A DNA stretch of 64,000 nucleotides from positions 1 to 64,000 of the forward strand of contig QANZ01043441.1 in assembly GCA_003254925.1 (NCBI GenBank), written 5' to 3'. Below, in pieces: positions 37,471-49,935 of this stretch. The stretch comes from Chamaecrista fasciculata. Lineage: Eukaryota > Streptophyta > Magnoliopsida > Fabales > Fabaceae. The translations under genes were made by a program, and so were the position numbers. Within the stretch, counting starts at the first letter, position 1. Every line of letters begins with the position of its first letter. The notes beneath the pieces were generated by a model. That model was not told the origin of the DNA. It saw only the letters and a program-made list of their open reading frames with translations, and made no database searches.

Positions 37471-38380
37471 TAATTCGAGTTAGGAACAAATTTATATCAA
37501 GTTCCTTATATTCTTCCTATCAAGTTCTTCCAATCACAAGTTTTAATTACGTTCTCTCTCTTCAATGATTTTTCATGCAAAAAGTGGTGTTTAATATTCT
37601 CTCTCTATGATGATTGGTTATGTATAAAATTTTTGCCGCGTATTAAATGTCGATTGGAAAACTTGATAATAAGGATATAAGGAACTTGATGTAAGTTTTG
37701 CCTTTAAGTTAATACTTTCATGTTTAATATTTAAGATGGTATATTGTGAAAATAAAAATTGTTTATCATGGTTGAACGTCATTATCTTTTCCATTCAACA
37801 GGGTGGAAATTTAGATGCAGGGATTCTTTGTTATACTTATAACCAAATATTTGACGGTAAACTCTAAGGATTTGACATTTTGACTATGATAATGTATTAA
37901 TGTAAAAAGTTATTTAATGGAGAGTTAAGTGTATTGTTCCTGGCCAAAAAAAGAAGTGTATTGTTGTTCCATATTAAATTTACATTTAATAAATCTTTTT
38001 TCATATTAGATTGCTTGAGATACCGCTTATCTTTATTTATTGAATTGTATTTCTTATTTGTCAACATTATATTTAGTTTCTTAATTAATTTTATATTTTA
38101 CATTAACCAAATTAATATATATATATAATTCTAGGATAAAAAACATTAAAAGGCTCAAAGATAAGTGTTGGGCTTGGTCACTCCTTTAAAGGCTTATTTA
38201 CCTACCAAAAATTTTTTCTCAGCACTTAATGTCCATTATCTAAAGTGGAGTGGAGCGGAGCAAAGAGGAAGCTAAGAAAGTGTGGAGAGAAAAAAAAAAA
38301 CGCAAGAGAGAAAGAGTAAATCTGAAAACTCATTTTCTCTGTCAGTGGTCACTTCCGGCAAAATTCAATTGTGCAACCAT

Positions 38381-38640
38381 CTCCGATTAAGCTGAAATTT
38401 GGAGGGTATGTTCTTGACATCCTAGTTTTGATATCCTACGGTGAGTTTTTCGATTGGAGCTTTGATTTGATAGAAATAGATTTTTGAAGTTTAAGGAGTG
38501 TCATATTCATACTTCCTGAACTACGACTATTGCCGGAAAAAATCAACGATGAGATCTTCTCTGATTGAGCTGAAATTTTGAGGTTATGTTTCGGACATCC
38601 TGTTATTTATATCCTACGGTCAGTTTTTGGATTGAAGATG
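38381..38640 (+). repeat. Direct imperfect repeat, about 80 bases with 175-base period
   Basis: The segment 38381-38461 (gattaagctgaaatttgg ... gacatcctag ... atcctacggtgagttttt) recurs at 38556-38636 (gattgagctgaaattttg ... gacatcctgt ... atcctacggtcagttttt). Both follow a ttccggcaaaa or ttgccggaaaa block. The surroundings look like a transcribed leader rather than coding sequence. Confidence 0.75.
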
Positions 38641-40241
38641 ATTTAGGTATTGCGATTGGATTTTGAATTGCTGCTCTGTTTTTGTCCGTTTTCTTTGTTG
38701 TCTCAACTTTATTTGTGCTTGAAGATTTGAGTATTTGTTAGAGGAAGCTTGTGAGTTGAATATATTATTTTAGAGTCTGTTGAGAGAATATTACCCTAGA
38801 TATATTTTGTAGGCTCATTTTGTTAGTGCTTCTTGTATCTAAATTTTGTAAGACAATGTCTTTACCTTTTTTGTTGGTGTGGGAAGTTGTATAGTTATAT
38901 TCTTTGATGCAATAATAATAGTTATACATTGTCATTTGAATCCTTAGGTAATTGGGTGAGAATATTGTATTCCATTTTTCTGTTTTAAAATTGTTAAGTG
39001 GTTTGTAACTTTAATGACATTTTTACTTCCGCTGTGTCGTATAACGAGGAAGTAAAGAAAAAAGAGTTAATCATTTTTGTTGTATTTATTATTTTGAGAA
39101 TATAATAAAGATCATCTTAACTCGTGTTTGTTTATAAATTATCATGGTAAGGCCTCAAGGAAATATTTAAGAAAACAAAAAAGTCAGAGAAGGTGATAAT
39201 TTAATTAAAAGAATCACGTTTATTCAATGATTAATTGAACATTGAATTTGAAGTAAATGGTTGTTTAACCAGAAACAAAGGTCAAGCAATATTAATGAGG
39301 GAAACCATGTGTGTCTCGAAGCCATTGGCTACTTCTATTTTCCAATGTAGTAGTTTTTAGTTCAAATAAAAAAGGATGGTGGTAAAACTGTGACTAGTTG
39401 CAAGAAAAGGACCACCACACCATAGTCACATACATCTTGCCCCCACCGGATCATGACTTTTATTTTGATACAACAACAGATCATGACTTATCTATTGGTC
39501 AACATTCTGACACGTGTCAATTGATGCGCCGACGACCTCTTTATGTTGGCGTGACTGTCAAGTGCTTATAGAATGATCAAAATATTCATTTTCACTACCA
39601 ACAAGTGTTTCATGCTATGCTAAACGAGCTATATTTTATTTTGAGAGATTTTGAAGTCAATATTATTAGAATGACTTTAAATGTTTGCTCTTAATTCAAA
39701 TGAGATTAGTCTTTATTTTAACTGTTACACGAATAAGTGAGGAAACTCATAGTTATACTAAAAAAATATATATTCATATTCAATGGAGATATGTAAATTT
39801 TACTATTTGAGTTTCGGTATAAGTTCGGGTTTAACCTCAATGAGTCCAAATATGATATATAGTGATATCCTACTCGTAATAGTAAATATTTATTTTTATA
39901 TATAAAAATTTAATAATTTAAAACTTTATGTATTGAGAAAATATTAAAGATAAAATGTTAAATATTTTATACATATTGAAATATTTAATGATATATTATT
40001 ATTTATAATTATTTTTTTAATAGTTATAAATATAAAAAATAAATTTAATATTAACAAAAAAACAATTTGTTTAAAGATTTCTCTAATCTGTGTCTGAGTC
40101 TGGGTATTGAGATTAGATTATTTGGCGAGTCCGATGATGGAGATAAATTTTAGTACTCGCTTATGTTTGGGATCGAGTGTGGATCATACTCCTCTACCCG
40201 TATCTTACTAATGATCATCCAAATTTTTTGTACATGTTTTA

Positions 40242-40780
40242 ATTTCACTAGGCCAAAACTTCAAATTGGTCCCTTATAAACAAGATGGATTTCCAATTGA
40301 CCCCTTATTTTTTATTTGTTTCTAATTGGTTCTATATATTTTTATAATTTTTCAAATTAGTCCCAAAAATATTGGAAGTGGCGATATCTCTTTCATTTTA
40401 AGTTTGAATGTGACGAATTCAGAGTTACGGGTTTCTTTTGCCGATTACTTTGGGGCAGTCAACAAATGAGGCCAAATTGAGTCCACAAAAGTGGATAACT
40501 TGTTTCACAGTCAAACAGACGAAGTTAATAATATATTTCTCGTTTTAAACCCGAATGTGGCAAGTTCAAAACTATGTACTAACTCTTGAAGAATTATTTC
40601 TCTTTCTACTTGAGATAATTAGCGAATTAGGTCAAATCGTATATCGAAAATAGATTTGAGACCCATTTAAAAAATTATAGAAATATGCAAGGCCAATCTA
40701 AAATAAATAAAGCATAAGGATCAATTTAAAATTCACTGATACATAAGGGATCAATTTGAAGTTTTGGCCATTTCACTACG
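40242..40780. mobile_element. MULE-type MITE with 9-bp target duplication, family member 2
   Basis: The element 40251-40771 (521 bp) is bounded by identical 9-base repeats, atttcacta (40242-40250 and 40772-40780). Terminal inverted repeats are near perfect over the first 27 bases: left ggccaaaacttcaaattggt, right inverted ggccaaaacttcaaattgat. There is no coding content. Interior blocks are shared with 6445-7300. Confidence 0.9.
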
Positions 40781-41893
40781 TTCTAACTTCTATGATGTCC
40801 TAATAAATAATTAGTTTAGTTGTTCCCTTTTTTTAATGTTTGCTATTAATTATTTTAATTAAAATAAAATAATTGAATAAGAATTTATGAAATTTAGCAT
40901 TATGTAAAATTGTAAATTTTTAAATTCGAAACTCATAAGCAATGATATGAATAATTTAGTTAATTGTTTTCAAAAAAAAATTCTAAATGTCTAACTAATT
41001 TTCTTTCTTCGAGCTCACGTTCAAAAGTATTATTTTTTTCGCCACTATCAGGAAAGAAAGAAATGAAGTAATCAACTAACGGAAAAAGAATATGGGACGG
41101 CACGTGTTTAGCACTTTAATTTGGCAACCTTTGAAATATTTTTTTTTTTTTGTTAGAAAGAGGGCTTGGAGATTTGCTTTTAAACGTTACTTTGATAATT
41201 TGAACGTGTGAGGTGGATCCGATGAATGACACTAGATCGAGAGCATTAACATGCTTCTAATTTTATTAAACCGATCAAAGTTATACTTGTTGAATTTTTA
41301 ACTAAACTAAAGTGCACAAAGTATATATAACGCTCAGATCAGATGGGTGGGTTTTAATTTGTACTTGTGACTTGTGAGTATATTAAGAATGTAGATACTT
41401 ATTATCTAAAAAAAAGGTGATTCAAAGCCACAATAGGGAGAGTATGAGACATGAATAAATATGTTTCGAGTTCTTTGTGGGTGAGGACGAAAGTAGGTCC
41501 CGATCACATTGAGCTGGTTCGGAACTTGGGGACCAAAAATTCCCGAGGACTAAGCAAACTCCATAGTGGATGATGTGTTAGGATTTGCACATAAAAGAAG
41601 TGTAATTATTTGACTTCTAACGAAGAAACAAGTCATTAGTTACATAGTAAAAACTACCACTGGTCGTTTTTTGTTTAATCAAATTCACTGGTCAAACTAC
41701 AAGACATTAGAATTATGGTTAGGAGAAGTCATGTCATGTGTTGAAATTGAGCTATTAGATGCCCCAGATTAAGTATGGGAAACAATAAACATGATATCTG
41801 AAAGCTCACCGGAAGCGTCAGTTTCAGCCTTTCAGTTGCCGACATCACTATAAAAGAATTTACAAGATCAACCCAATTTGGTCTGCACTAAAA

Positions 41894-42060
41894 GGCAGCC
41901 CCAGTGTACAAAGCTCCCACTAGATGTGTATGGAGATGGTCAAAATGTACACAGTCTTACTCTTACCCCTGTTTAGCAGAGAGGCTGTTTCCAGAATTTG
42001 AACCCGTAACCTCTTGGTCACCAGGCAACAACCTTATTGTTGCACCAAGGCTCACCTTCC
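41894..42060 (+). mobile_element. Au-type SINE (tRNA-derived) in the 3' flank of REV copy A
   Basis: Begins ggcagccccagtgtacaaag, then has cagtcttactcttacc, gaggctgtttccag, tttgaacccgtaacctc (a pol III B-box-like block) and ends caccaaggctcacc. This is the layout of the plant Au SINE. The equivalent place in unit B (55425-55440) is empty: tctgcactaaa runs straight into gaaataaatt. It lies about 160 bases after the REV A stop codon, so probably in the 3' UTR, in antisense orientation to the gene. Confidence 0.88.
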
Positions 42061-42219
42061 GAAATAAATTCAATCAAATTCAATGCAAACCTGATACTGC
42101 GATTCACATGAACAAAAACTTCATATTTCTCTTTTCCCTCTCCAAATGTCTACTTTTCCATTGAACCCTCACTCTTACACTCTACTGGGAAAAAGCAAAA
42201 GCAGGTACCAACTAAATTT

Positions 42220-45200
42220 TCATACAAATGACCAATTTATGAAAGAGAAAGCTAAACAATGAACTGAGTTGTCTTCTGCAAGTACTTTCCATGCAATGGC
42301 TTGCTCGTAAGAAACATGCCTCCCCATCGTTGACATGCAGATTCCAGCCGGCAGATATGCAAAACCCTGTTTGAGAATAAGTAGAGAAAATATTGAAATA
42401 CCTCTTGCATACAGATAAGCAACATGAAATCTCCATACAGATAAGCATTTCAACAAATTTTTATTTTTCCTAAAAAAAGGGATTGTAATACCTCTTGCAT
42501 TAACTTGGCAAAGTCTGCACAGAGTGCCTTGCGTCCAGACTCATCAAATATTTTATCTAATGTGATGTCTTGTAAAGCCACAAGAGTTGTTTCCAGCATG
42601 TCAAGCCCTGCCTGGTTTGCAAAGATGAAGACTGGCAAGGACTGTGATACCAAATAGAGCACACTTTTAGATTTCTAGCTTTTATACACCCAATATAGCT
42701 AGAAATTCCAGTACAAAATGTAGTTACAGGCTTAAAACAAACCCACTTAACATACCCTCAATGAACAGCACAAAATAGCATCCTGATGATGCCATAAATG
42801 TTTCAGCAACACATCACCAACAAGAGAATCAGATCTCAGTAATTCAGCGCCCAAAAAATAACTGTACATAGAGAAAAAAGGCACAAGAATAGAGATACAT
42901 GACAAAAGAATCTCGAACTGCCAAAGATTGGGTAGCAAAATGACATTAAGTTTTAAACTCTTGTAGAAACAGAGAATAAGCAGACTTGCCTATGACTCTG
43001 GCAAATCCAGTGAGCTAGTGTAATTGCTTCAGGAGAGCCAGGAGCGAGTTTTGGTCCAACAGGTGGGCTTATACCGGATGGACATATAGCCGTGGCAACC
43101 CTCTGCACGGATGAAATCACACTTCGCACATACTGTCGTGCCATAATTGCAACATTTTCCTGCATACTGCTTTCAAAAGGGAACTGGAAGGCAATAGTCA
43201 ACACCGATCGAGTGTTAGGACATGGTGATGCATCTCCTGCAGCTTGACTTGTTGCTGGAACCACTTCAAGACCAGATGTCAAATCTAGGGTCCGATTTGC
43301 AGACACTGCATCCTTCTTATTGCCCTGAAACATATTATTAGTGTCAAAGGGATCCACTGAGTACCAACAGACCCTCCCCAAAGTAACAAAACAGTATTTT
43401 TAGTTGGCGTTCAAATGTAATAACCACAAGTACATGAAATTCAATCATCTGTAACTGGCCGCAAGTACTAACTACAGAAATGATAATACCTAGAATAAAA
43501 GTACAAAGTGGAAAAGTGTATAAATATGTGTGAACATTTTATATTAGATCATTAAAGAATGTATAGTACAAACAAACAGAACTCAACTGGTTTTGAATCC
43601 AACGGGATAATGCGGAAACCAGAAGGCAGTAACGGAGCATCATCAGGGAACATTTCATCAATGGAAGCAAATATGAGCTCAGAGCATGCCCCCACAGCAT
43701 TTTCATCAATCCCACTACATATCTGCAAAATAATAATAACAATAATTAAAGGCTGCTTATGACCCATGATACAGGATGGAAACAATCTATAGGACAAAGA
43801 GAAGAAGAAATCTAAAACCCTACTCAGACACAACTAAATTTGACAAGTTAAAATTAATTTCAAATAGGACTTGAAAATTAAACTATAAAGTAGACTGTCA
43901 CAGTATGTTGAAATATCACTTCACTTGGCCCTCATGATGTTGCACCTGTACAATGCCAGCTTTAGTCTAGCGCTAGACCAAGAAAATAGAAACTTGTTCC
44001 AAAAGAACAAAACACTTAATCTAACTAGGCTAAAGCAAAAAGAATAGGAAATTTTCAACATTTTAACAAGTGTCAGAGCCAGCACCTGTAATAGATGAAT
44101 GTCCCTGGAAGCAAAAGCATCTTCCTGAGCAAGAGAGTGCCCTTCAAGGCGAATAACTTCAAGCATCTGGAATGTAAACAAAAAATTAGATAGAAGTCTT
44201 GTTTGAACATGAAACTTTTATAGTGATCTGTCGTGGTCAGCATCTTGCATTTGGGGCTTGCCAAGTTAATGCTAAAGTACCTCTTCATGTTCAATTGTAT
44301 GGCCTAGGGGCATGATAATCTGACTTCCAGTGAACCTTGTGGGCCTCATTCCAGGATAAGCAAAGGAGCCAGCTTTAAGTGCTGCAGAAGAATAGGCATC
44401 AACGTTGAAATCAGCCCACTCTGAGCGGTGTTCCCTCAAAAATCGAACCAAAACCGCAGGAGGGACATTCTGGAAACACCAAATGAAAGTTCATAAAATT
44501 TACCCATTAGCTGTTAATACTTTTCTTTAATCATTAAGAACCCACTATCAAGAATACTCGTATGAATATACCAACAAAATTACTTTGTTCAAGGATTATT
44601 TGTTTACTTAAAACACTTATCATGGGCCATTTTTAAGGGAAGCATAAGCTACCAATGTCTTCTGCAGAACACCTCATTAATATGACTAATTTCATTAAAA
44701 ACTGAATCCAAAAAACAATAAAAGAGAGAAACTATATATTACAGATCAGCCTCCATGTGATTGTTTTCTCAGACTCACCTGAAGCAGCATGGAAGCCTTT
44801 GCACAGAGAACTCCCCCAAGGAATGTTAGGGAACTTGCTGGATTAGAAGCGGAATTGAGATTCTTCATTGAGTTGATTGCAATAATTACATCCTCCGCAC
44901 CATCACAATTCATTATGGACCAGCCATCGTCATTAAATCCATTAACCGCATCATTAAAACCCCTACAAGTATAATGCGCCAATGCAGATGAAACAGTGAG
45001 ATTCAACAAACTCTGAAGTCTGAACAGTGATTTCTCAATAGGGGACAGAATTTTGAAGCGAAAAACTTTCAATGGGCTACCTGCTAAGCCTTTGGCTGAA
45101 AGTTCGCAGGACAGCTGGCTGCCTACCCAAACCATAAACTACTTCACCACTTGTTTCCTGAGCTATTTGTCTGATATAGCGCAGTGCCTATTGCAACCAT

Positions 45201-48200
45201 TATTAAGTCAGTAGAAATTTCATGTGAGGTAAGCAACAGATATGGAAATGAGTAAATGACATGCAAAACCACAAAAGAGATGGGAACCAAAACAAAGATT
45301 TCTGATCCAAAAACTTTAAAAGAACAACCTCAGGCATCCTTTCCTTTGGAGCAAGGACCATCCCATCCATATACACTAAATAATAATTTGTGAAATACAA
45401 GGATTCTTCAGCAGATAGGGGATCAATATTTACATAATGATTATAGAGTGTCATTTCCTATAAATTAAATAGGCTTACTTACCGCAATTGTCATTTTCTG
45501 AGCTACCACTTTTGACGATTCATAAAGTGGTCGGAGCACCTCTGGTACACTCCATGCCTAGAAAAAGAAAATCAAGCATTTAATTTTGTAAGCAAAAAAA
45601 AAAAGAGATACTATAGCTAATTGTTAAGAAACTTACCTCAAGATTTAGGTGATCTACAATGTGGATGATTGAACCTCCACCTTCACATGGTCGAATCAAG
45701 TAGCCACTGGGGAGCATTTTGGCTCTCACAAACTGAGCTGCAGCAGCTGCATTATGGCCAGCACCTGAACCAGACAGTGACCTCTCACAAACCTTCAAGT
45801 GTTGATTCAAAAGACATACAAGTGCAAGTCAGGTAAAACCATCTCCATCTAAATGGTGAATAACAGAACATTGAGAACTAGTTTTATAAATAAACTATAT
45901 GCAACTGTAGTTAAGCATTAGATAACAGGGAGAAAAAATGGCTTACCACAAGACTTCCATTTTCTAAACTTGTAGTGTATCTTAGAGTCCAGAAATCCCG
46001 AGCAGGGGCCAGTGTTGTCGGAGCAAATGTCTGGAAGAAATTGATTTTTTATTTTTCTGTTGAAGATAAAAAAAAATAACTAAAACACAGAGGTGTTAAA
46101 TCTCATATTTAATTGAGCACCTGTGTGTAGACAAGTTCAATTGTTCCACCATTTCCAGCAGGGAACATCGTGAAGACTTCTAGGCTCCGACAATCTCGAA
46201 ACCATGATGGACGATCTTTCAGGATCTCCGCAATCTATCACAAACTTTGGGATTTAGTAAATTCAAAATTCAAATAGTTCACATATATTAACTTGCATAT
46301 CAAGAAAACCATCTTCTGATATCTAATCTAAATGAGTGAACTCACCTTTGTAGGTTCTAAACTAACAAGACCACAGGCTCGAGCCGCCACTCCACTGCAA
46401 TTTTGTGAAATGGCAAAGATCCCAACCGAATCCGGACCAGGCTGACAATAAAAAAGAAACAAAAAGAAAAATTGTCAAAAACAGAACAAGGATTATGTCC
46501 TACAACGCCCATGTTTACTGATTTATTAACAAGTATTCTAGCAAAGGAAAAGAAGAAACCTTCATCCCAGGCATCTGGACCCAATCGACAGCAGTTCCCG
46601 TAGCCTTTGAAAGGAACTCTGCCAAGGTCTCCTCCGCAATTGAAAGGAGTCTGCAAATGATCACCACAATAGTTAAATCTTAAACAAGGTGATGGAGAAT
46701 CAATAATAATGGGAAACCTTGGAAAAATCATATTCTAGAAAGAAGAAATGAATTATTGCTACTTAGAGAATATTAGAGTTTGACTAAAAAATGAATTTTG
46801 CTTTTATTATCTTGGAAATAGAAAGAGGTAATAGCACTTAGGAATTATCTTTACTTTATTATTTTGGAAGTTGTTACTTTTATTATTATTATTAGAAGTA
46901 GATGTCTCGAAACTTGTTATCTTTTAATTAGTTTTAATTTATCTTGGATTTGGGCTCTCAATATAAAGTCCCTTCTACCTTTTGTAATTAAGTTGATGCA
47001 ATTGAAGAATATTATCCAAATTATTATCTCTCCCTCAATTTCTCTGCTCCTCCCTATTTTTGTTTCCCCCCACCCCCTCTAATTTCTCATTCTCTCCCTT
47101 TCCTTTCTCAATCCTATATCAATTTGGTATCAGAGTTCAACTTCGTTCCTTTCCCCGCATTGCCGCCAGAATTCTGCTCATTCCATTGCCACAGAAAATG
47201 GACAATCTTGAGTCAGTCGGTAAGGCTTTCCGGGAGAATTTTGACCGTCATTGTGATGAAGTAATGGATGTTGAGGGTTGGGTAATCAAATGGGTTTCGA
47301 AGTCACCAATTTTATGTAAACCCTTATGATAGGCATGTTAGGGACCACTTGAATGTCCCTCAAATGTTGAAAAGGAAATTATAATTGATGATCGCGCCTT
47401 ATTTCAGGACAATAAACCTAGTGATCTCGAAGAGGTTACAATCACAAACATTGTGGAACCCCTTGAGTATCTATATGATGCCAATAAGGAAATTTTAATT
47501 CAAAAAGATCAACCTAGTGTGGACAAAGGCCATAGAAATTGAGGTTGTGAAACCCATGAGTGTCCATCTGATAATACTAAAGAAATCATGAGTGAGCATA
47601 ACCCATCCTGGTGACCCCATATCTTTCCATTCAAGCCCTCCCATTCCTAAATTTGCCACACTTATTTCTCCTCCCATTTATGATTACTAAAAAAAATGAA
47701 TAATGCCTTTATTATCTTGGAAATAGAAAGAGGTAATAGAACTTAAAAATTATCTTTACTTTATTATTTTGAAAATTGTTATTTTTATATAATTATTGGG
47801 AGTAGATATCGCGAAACTTGTTATCTTTTAATTAGTTAACTTGGGCTCTCTATATACAGCCACTCCTACCTTTTGTAATTAAGTTGATGCAAATGAAGAA
47901 TATTATCCAGATTATTATCTCTCCCTCATTTCTCCTATTCTCCCTCCATTTCTCTTTTCTCCCTCAATTTCTCTATCCCTCCCTATTTCTGATTCCCCCT
48001 CTCTCTTATTTCTCATTCTCTGTCCTACATCACAAGGTCAATAAAAATAAGAACGAAAGAGAAAAACTTCATGCCCATGATCTGCAAAATTACCCAGCAG
48101 GATTACTAGCATCTCTTAAAGAGTGCTGAGGTGTAGTCACCACCGTATCACAACTTGCATCGGTAGTTGCTGCGGATGCCTGCAGAAATTTAAAGAACCC

Positions 48201-48765
48201 AGTCATATTCAATTTCCCCAAATGCTAATATAATAAAGAATGAGGCTTGTTCATACATTTACAGTGTGCAGTTGCTGCTTCATGAACCCATTTTCGCATA
48301 CTAGATGTGACACCTGCTTCTGCAACCGATCATTTTCTTCCATCAACAACTTGTTCATCGCCGTCAGTTTTCTGTTCACGGTCTGAAGCCGTCCCGACTC
48401 TTTTCTCTGCTTCTCTCTACACCTGCATCACCGAACGCAAAACCATTTCACAAATTTACAACCCACCAGAAAGAGAAGAAGAAGAAGAAGAAGAAGAAAT
48501 CCCCGTAGAGATTGAAATGCAAAGGCCAAAATTACCTGCGATTTTGGAACCAAACTTTGATCTGCTTTGGCTCGATGTTTGCAAGAATAGGACACTCTCG
48601 GATCAATTGTTGTCTTCTCAACGAGCTCGGTTTAGGGCACTCGGCGTAGACTCGTTCGAGAGTTTCCACCTGCTCTGCCGTGTACCGGACATACTTGCCG
48701 GAATCAAGGTGCTTGTCGATGCTGTCACTGCTACTTTCTCTGTGGTGAGCCACAGCCATCGCCAT
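42220..48765 (-). CDS. REV: Class III HD-ZIP transcription factor, REVOLUTA type, copy A
   Basis: A nuclear developmental regulator; REV-type factors set adaxial leaf fate, meristem activity and vascular patterning. The minus-strand gene starts MAMAVAHHRESSS at 48765, and exon 1 ends at 48536 after VWFQNRR. It has the homeodomain (about residues 24-86, KYVRYTAEQVETLERVYAE), the leucine zipper (NRKLTAMNKLLMEENDRLQ), the lipid-binding START domain (from about ETLAEFLSKATGTAVDWVQM), and a C-terminal MEKHLA domain ending HCLAFSFINWSFV. About 18 exons in total, roughly 840 residues, the family norm; every exon read is open. The mRNA carries the miR165/166 site across a splice junction. Replacements relative to copy B include RAK versus RAE in the START region. 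An LTR element lies in one intron. The class is certain; REV rather than PHB/PHV or ATHB8/15 is judged from overall motif agreement. Confidence 0.93.
46432..46570 (-). promoter_or_regulatory. miR165/166 target site of REV copy A, split by an intron
   Basis: ctgggatgaag (46570-46560) ends one exon and cctggtccgg (46441-46432) begins the next. Splicing joins them into the conserved 21-base miR165/166 site coding for PGMKPGP in the START domain. The unspliced DNA lacks a continuous site, so only mature mRNA can be targeted. Confidence 0.95.
46685..48037. mobile_element. Small LTR retrotransposon (TRIM-like) in an intron of REV copy A
   Basis: The element 46690-48032 (1,343 bp) starts TG and ends CA, with 5-base target duplications caagg at 46685-46689 and 48033-48037. 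LTR 1 is 46690-47121; LTR 2 is about 47681-48032 and is shorter at its 5' side. Both share the blocks ttattatcttggaaatagaa, cgaaacttgttatctttt and attatctctccctca. Right after LTR 1, 47125-47135 reads tggtatcagag, the usual primer-binding site for initiator-Met tRNA. The interior of about 560 bases has only a short degenerate frame (from 47198, MDNLESVGKAF) and no polymerase. Unit B has the empty site (gacaaggtcataac, near 59860). Confidence 0.92.
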
Positions 48766-49935
48766 CTTCCTCAAAACAGCAAATTCTGTATCGAGATAAG
48801 AGGGAATTTGATTTTGAAGAGCTACTTGTAGTATGAAGCGAGAAGAAGAAGAAGAAGAAGAGTCTTCTTTATCATAGAAAGCCGAAAGGAAATAAGAGCT
48901 CCAGAAGATTCTTAATTGGCAAAGTTAAAGCTAAATGGGAGTACAAGAATTTGACATGTAATAGGGACAGAAAGTGTGTATGTCTTTTTCCAGTAACCTC
49001 CGTTATTGGTTGATGATATTTCTTTCACACAATCTGTGCTTTGAAACTTCTTCAGATAATTCCAAATTAAAGCATGAACTCCTCGTTTTCACTAGCCTTA
49101 AACCCCGGAAACTTTCAACAAACCCACCAGCGGCAGCTTGTTTACAACAATACCAGAAACTTTTGTCTTTAAGAAATAAGGAGGAAGCGTTCTTATCAGA
49201 TAAATGCAAAGCTCAATGTAAGTACAAACAAAACAGAAAATAAATGGGGTTTGCGAACTTTGAATGAACCCAATAATAGCTTTCTCTTTTCAACGAGATT
49301 CCAGTGAAGATAACGAAGAGGAGGAACGCGGGAGAGAGAAAAAAAATAAAGGCAGAAAGTGAGAAGAAGCAGGAAATCACAGAATACTTCTCGATCGAGC
49401 TTCAGGAAGAAGGAAAGAATACAGTGGTTGGGTTGGGTTGGGTTCCTCTCTCTCTTGGACTAAGGAAGAAAGCCATCTATGAATATAGAATGATGGGGGG
49501 AACATTGGTAGAGAGAAACAGGAGAAGAGAGAGGAAAACCCTATTCATGAGGATTTTGGGATAGTGATTTCTGAGCTGAGCAAAAACAGTAAGGAATAAA
49601 GTGAGACGAAGGAAGGAAGAGACTCGTATAAAAAAAAAAAAAAAAGGAAGGANNNNNNNNNNAAAAAAAAAAAAAAAAAAGGAAGGAAGGAAGGAAGGAA
49701 GAGAGAGAGAGAAAAAGAGAGGTTGCACTTGCACACACATCGAAAAACTTAGCAGTGAGTGAGTGATGTTTGTTTATAATGAAGGTGGGATGCATTTACG
49801 TGCTTGTCCTTCTTCTTTCACTGAAATGACATGGTAAGGACACAGTGCAGTGCAGAGGGTGAGTGACTAAAGTGAGAGAGACCCTCTTTCTCTCACCTCT
49901 TTGCTAAACTGTATATTCAAGTAATTTCAAGTCTT
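48766..49935 (-). promoter_or_regulatory. Leader and promoter region of REV copy A
   Basis: The counterpart of 60584-61750 in unit B, matching closely for about 1.1 kb, which points to conserved or recent regulatory sequence. It contains GA-rich and A-rich tracts, including AAGG repeats (about 49680-49700) and an assembly gap. No protein-like frame is supported. Confidence 0.6.
49653..49662. other. Assembly gap (10 N) in an A/GGAAGGA tract
   Basis: Ten Ns are flanked by A-runs and ggaagga repeats. Unit B has a shorter version of this stretch (around 61510-61530) without the repeat array, so the true length in A is unknown. Confidence 0.95.

Larger units (their letters stand above)
36673..41663. 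other. Intergenic region between the PP6-subunit gene and the REV duplication
   Basis: The first 300 bases are the 5' leader and promoter side of the PP6-subunit gene (GA-rich at 36919-36944). No coding gene is visible. It holds a fold-back sequence, a repeated leader-like segment near 38.4-38.6 kb and a MULE-type MITE, each listed separately. Confidence 0.5.

Noticed and set aside
43559..43762. Plus-strand frames matching at 43559 and 56858 in both REV copies
   Set aside because: They are antisense shadows of a conserved REV exon; their conservation reflects the gene on the other strand.
47060..47329. 89-codon frame in the LTR element
   Set aside because: It crosses from the LTR through the primer-binding site. 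At most its end is a remnant of a gag-like frame; not counted as a gene.
48307..48831. 174-codon plus-strand frame (and 60260-60778)
   Set aside because: Antisense to REV exon 1 and exon 2; the minus strand encodes the homeodomain and zipper.
49477..49795. Frames rich in Phe/Ser/Leu with unknown residues
   Set aside because: Produced by the T-rich complement of the A/GGAAGGA tract and the N gap.
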